Shown in pieces: positions 32,611 to 33,545 of a DNA stretch of 33,545 nt. The notes beneath the pieces were generated by a model. It did not search any database and was not told the DNA's origin. It saw nothing but the letters and a program-made list of their open reading frames with translations. Made by a program: the position numbers and the translations under genes. The stretch lies in the NCBI RefSeq assembly GCF_003860135.1, contig NZ_RQYN01000032.1:1-33545 (forward strand), in the 5' to 3' direction. Source of the DNA: Tannerella forsythia. GTDB taxonomy: Bacteria > Bacteroidota > Bacteroidia > Bacteroidales > Tannerellaceae. Position 1 is the first letter of the stretch. The number at the start of each line of letters is the position of its first letter.

Positions 32611-32646
32611 TATCTATCGTTTATTATATTTGATTTTTTTTCCGCA

Positions 32647-32654
32647 CAAAGGTA
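32647..32654 (-). promoter_or_regulatory. TAnnTTTG -7 box of the NagB/LmbE gene
   Basis: TACCTTTG on the minus strand, 36 nt before the ATG at 32610. It probably drives the NagB/LmbE, transporter and nitroreductase genes. Confidence 0.65.
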
Positions 32655-33018
32655 CGAAAAATATCGTCTCACGCGCCGTTTAAAGACAATTTGCAGCAAA
32701 CACCATGTTGCAGCATCGTGTACACAATAAAAAACTTTTGCCGTCCGGTAAAAATGGATACTCTGCCCCCCCCCCCTTTATTCATTGTTGATAGAGGCGG
32801 TTTTACATTAGGGGGGCGGAAACGGTAATCACGATAAAAACGCTTGTTTTTATGAGTTGAAAATGACTCATGGCTGAATCATTCAAAAAATCATCCCAGT
32901 AACCGTTTTTTTAAGTAGCCGGAGTAATCCTGCCCCCTCTCCGAGGAGAGGTTTAAGGGGGGGATGAGACGGGTTTTATCCCTTTATTTAATGCAATAAC
33001 CCCATCTGCACAGGGGGT
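32655..33018. other. noncoding stretch rich in G/C tracts and stem-loops
   Basis: No gene is visible. It contains an 11-C tract (32766-32776), a six-G tract about 40 nt on, and two adjacent hairpins: an 8-bp stem (32834-32841 with 32846-32853) and a 6-bp stem (32852-32857 with 32866-32871). A third 6-bp stem (32936-32941 with 32946-32951) with flanking C and G runs looks like a REP-type element. The stretch leads into the 22-nt repeat array. Confidence 0.6.
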
Positions 33019-33201
33019 AAAACCTCTCTATATGGGGGGCAGAACCCCTCCATAAGAGGGGCAAAACCCCTCCATGAGGAGGGCAAAACCCCTCCATGAG
33101 GGAGGTAAAACCCCTCCATGAGGGGGGCAAAACCCCTCCATGAGGGGGGCAAAACCCCTCCATGAGAGGGGCAAAACCCCTCCATGAGAGGGGCAAAACC
33201 C
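33019..33201. repeat. 22-nt palindromic tandem repeat array (8 units)
   Basis: Eight 22-nt units (33019-33194) and a 7-nt start of a ninth, of the form AAAA CCCCTC CAT GAGGGG plus two or three more bases. The inverted halves CCCCTC and GAGGGG enclose a 3-nt loop, so most units fold into a perfect hairpin. Units 1 and 2 are more diverged; 3 and 4 differ from 5-8 at one or two bases. 22 is not divisible by 3, so an open frame cycles every 66 nt; this makes the Pro/Gly/Trp-rich frames on the minus strand, which I consider chance. The array abuts the IS630 fragment. Confidence 0.95.
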
Positions 33202-33221
33202 AATGTTGTCCTAAATAAAGT

Positions 33222-33545
33222 ATGTCTAAACGCTTTTCGGTCAATATGGTTTCAGCCGTTACCAATCAAGGCAAGGTTCAGTTTATGATTTACTCGGAAG
33301 CAATGAACGCAGAGCGATTAATAGAATTTCTAAAACAATTAATCCAATCATCAAGAAGAAAAATATATCTCATCTTGGATAATCTTAAAGTTCATCACAG
33401 CAAAGTAGTAAAAGAATGGGTGGAAAAGAACGAGGGCAAAATCGCATTGTTTTTTCTGCCTTCCTATTCACCCGAAATGACCCCTGATGAATACCTGAAT
33501 TGTGATTTGAAACAAGGGCTGTCAGCCAAGAAATCCCCTAAAAAT
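33222..33545 (+). pseudogene. IS630-family transposase, 5'-truncated, runs off the window
   Basis: The frame from the ATG at 33222 reads MSKRFSVNMVSAVTNQGKVQ and runs open to the window end (108 codons). Conserved parts are KIYLILDNLKVHHSKVVKEW (second catalytic Asp in LDN) and LPSYSPEMTPDEYLNCDLK (final Glu in PDEYLN), diagnostic of the DDE domain of IS630. The N-terminal HTH part and the first Asp are missing; 20 nt upstream is the end of the 22-nt repeat array. About 330 residues would be a full protein, so roughly the first half is lost. The 3' part continues beyond the window. Confidence 0.85.

Noticed and set aside
32984-33265. Pro/Gly/Trp-rich frames on the minus strand over the 22-nt array
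   Set aside because: Produced by cycling through frames of a stop-free repeat; no start signal or homology.

Overview
The window is a piece of a Bacteroidales chromosome. My best guess is an oral Tannerella-like organism; the phylum is much safer than the genus. The evidence is the gene set: gldB, a DUF3078 outer-membrane protein, wbuC, a NagB/LmbE fusion, the ThrA/ApgM pair and a short-LID adk. In addition, Bacteroidetes-type promoters (TTTG, about 19 bp, TAnnTTTG) stand directly upstream of many backbone genes. There are no rRNA or tRNA genes that I can see.

Positions 1-5423 are an AT-rich foreign islet. All of its intact genes lie on the minus strand, and two have strong Shine-Dalgarno sequences, which the backbone genes lack. 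It is bounded on the left by a broken ISAs1 transposase and on the right by a headless coding remnant next to obgE. Between them are a YezG/DUF600 immunity-type gene, a Cys/His protein, a HEAT-like protein and a four-helix membrane protein (the last three chained by 4-nt ATGA overlaps). Next come a SUKH immunity gene cut by an IS1-like element, a DUF4261 gene with a coupled small ORF, and a secreted phosphoglycerate-mutase-like protein lacking a catalytic His. I read this as an immunity-gene cluster, probably of spirochaete (Treponema-like) origin.

Positions 5444-16120 are mostly backbone. hpt-adk-obgE form an operon. Then come two conserved unknowns, a terminator, a 21-nt tandem repeat array and an SDR dehydrogenase. 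An AT-richer two-gene defence cassette follows (rloA ATPase plus rloB, AbiL type), then a VOC protein, an HXXEE membrane protein, a Crp/Fnr regulator and a DUF3078 outer-membrane protein.

Positions 16096-25100 are almost all on the minus strand: a GH2 beta-galactosidase-like enzyme flanked by two copies of the 3' end of a HAD phosphatase gene, then HAD-wbuC-gldB-holB-Dabb as a tight gene series, metF, and MATE with a FeoB-associated Cys-rich peptide.

Positions 25113-33545 start with a truncated IS110 recombinase. The threonine-pathway operon thrA-apgM follows (apgM probably acting as homoserine kinase), facing nitroreductase, a BASS-type transporter and a large NagB/LmbE fusion whose NagB half has lost its catalytic residues. 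The window ends in a G/C-tract-rich noncoding stretch, a 22-nt palindromic repeat array and a 5'-truncated IS630 transposase running off the edge.
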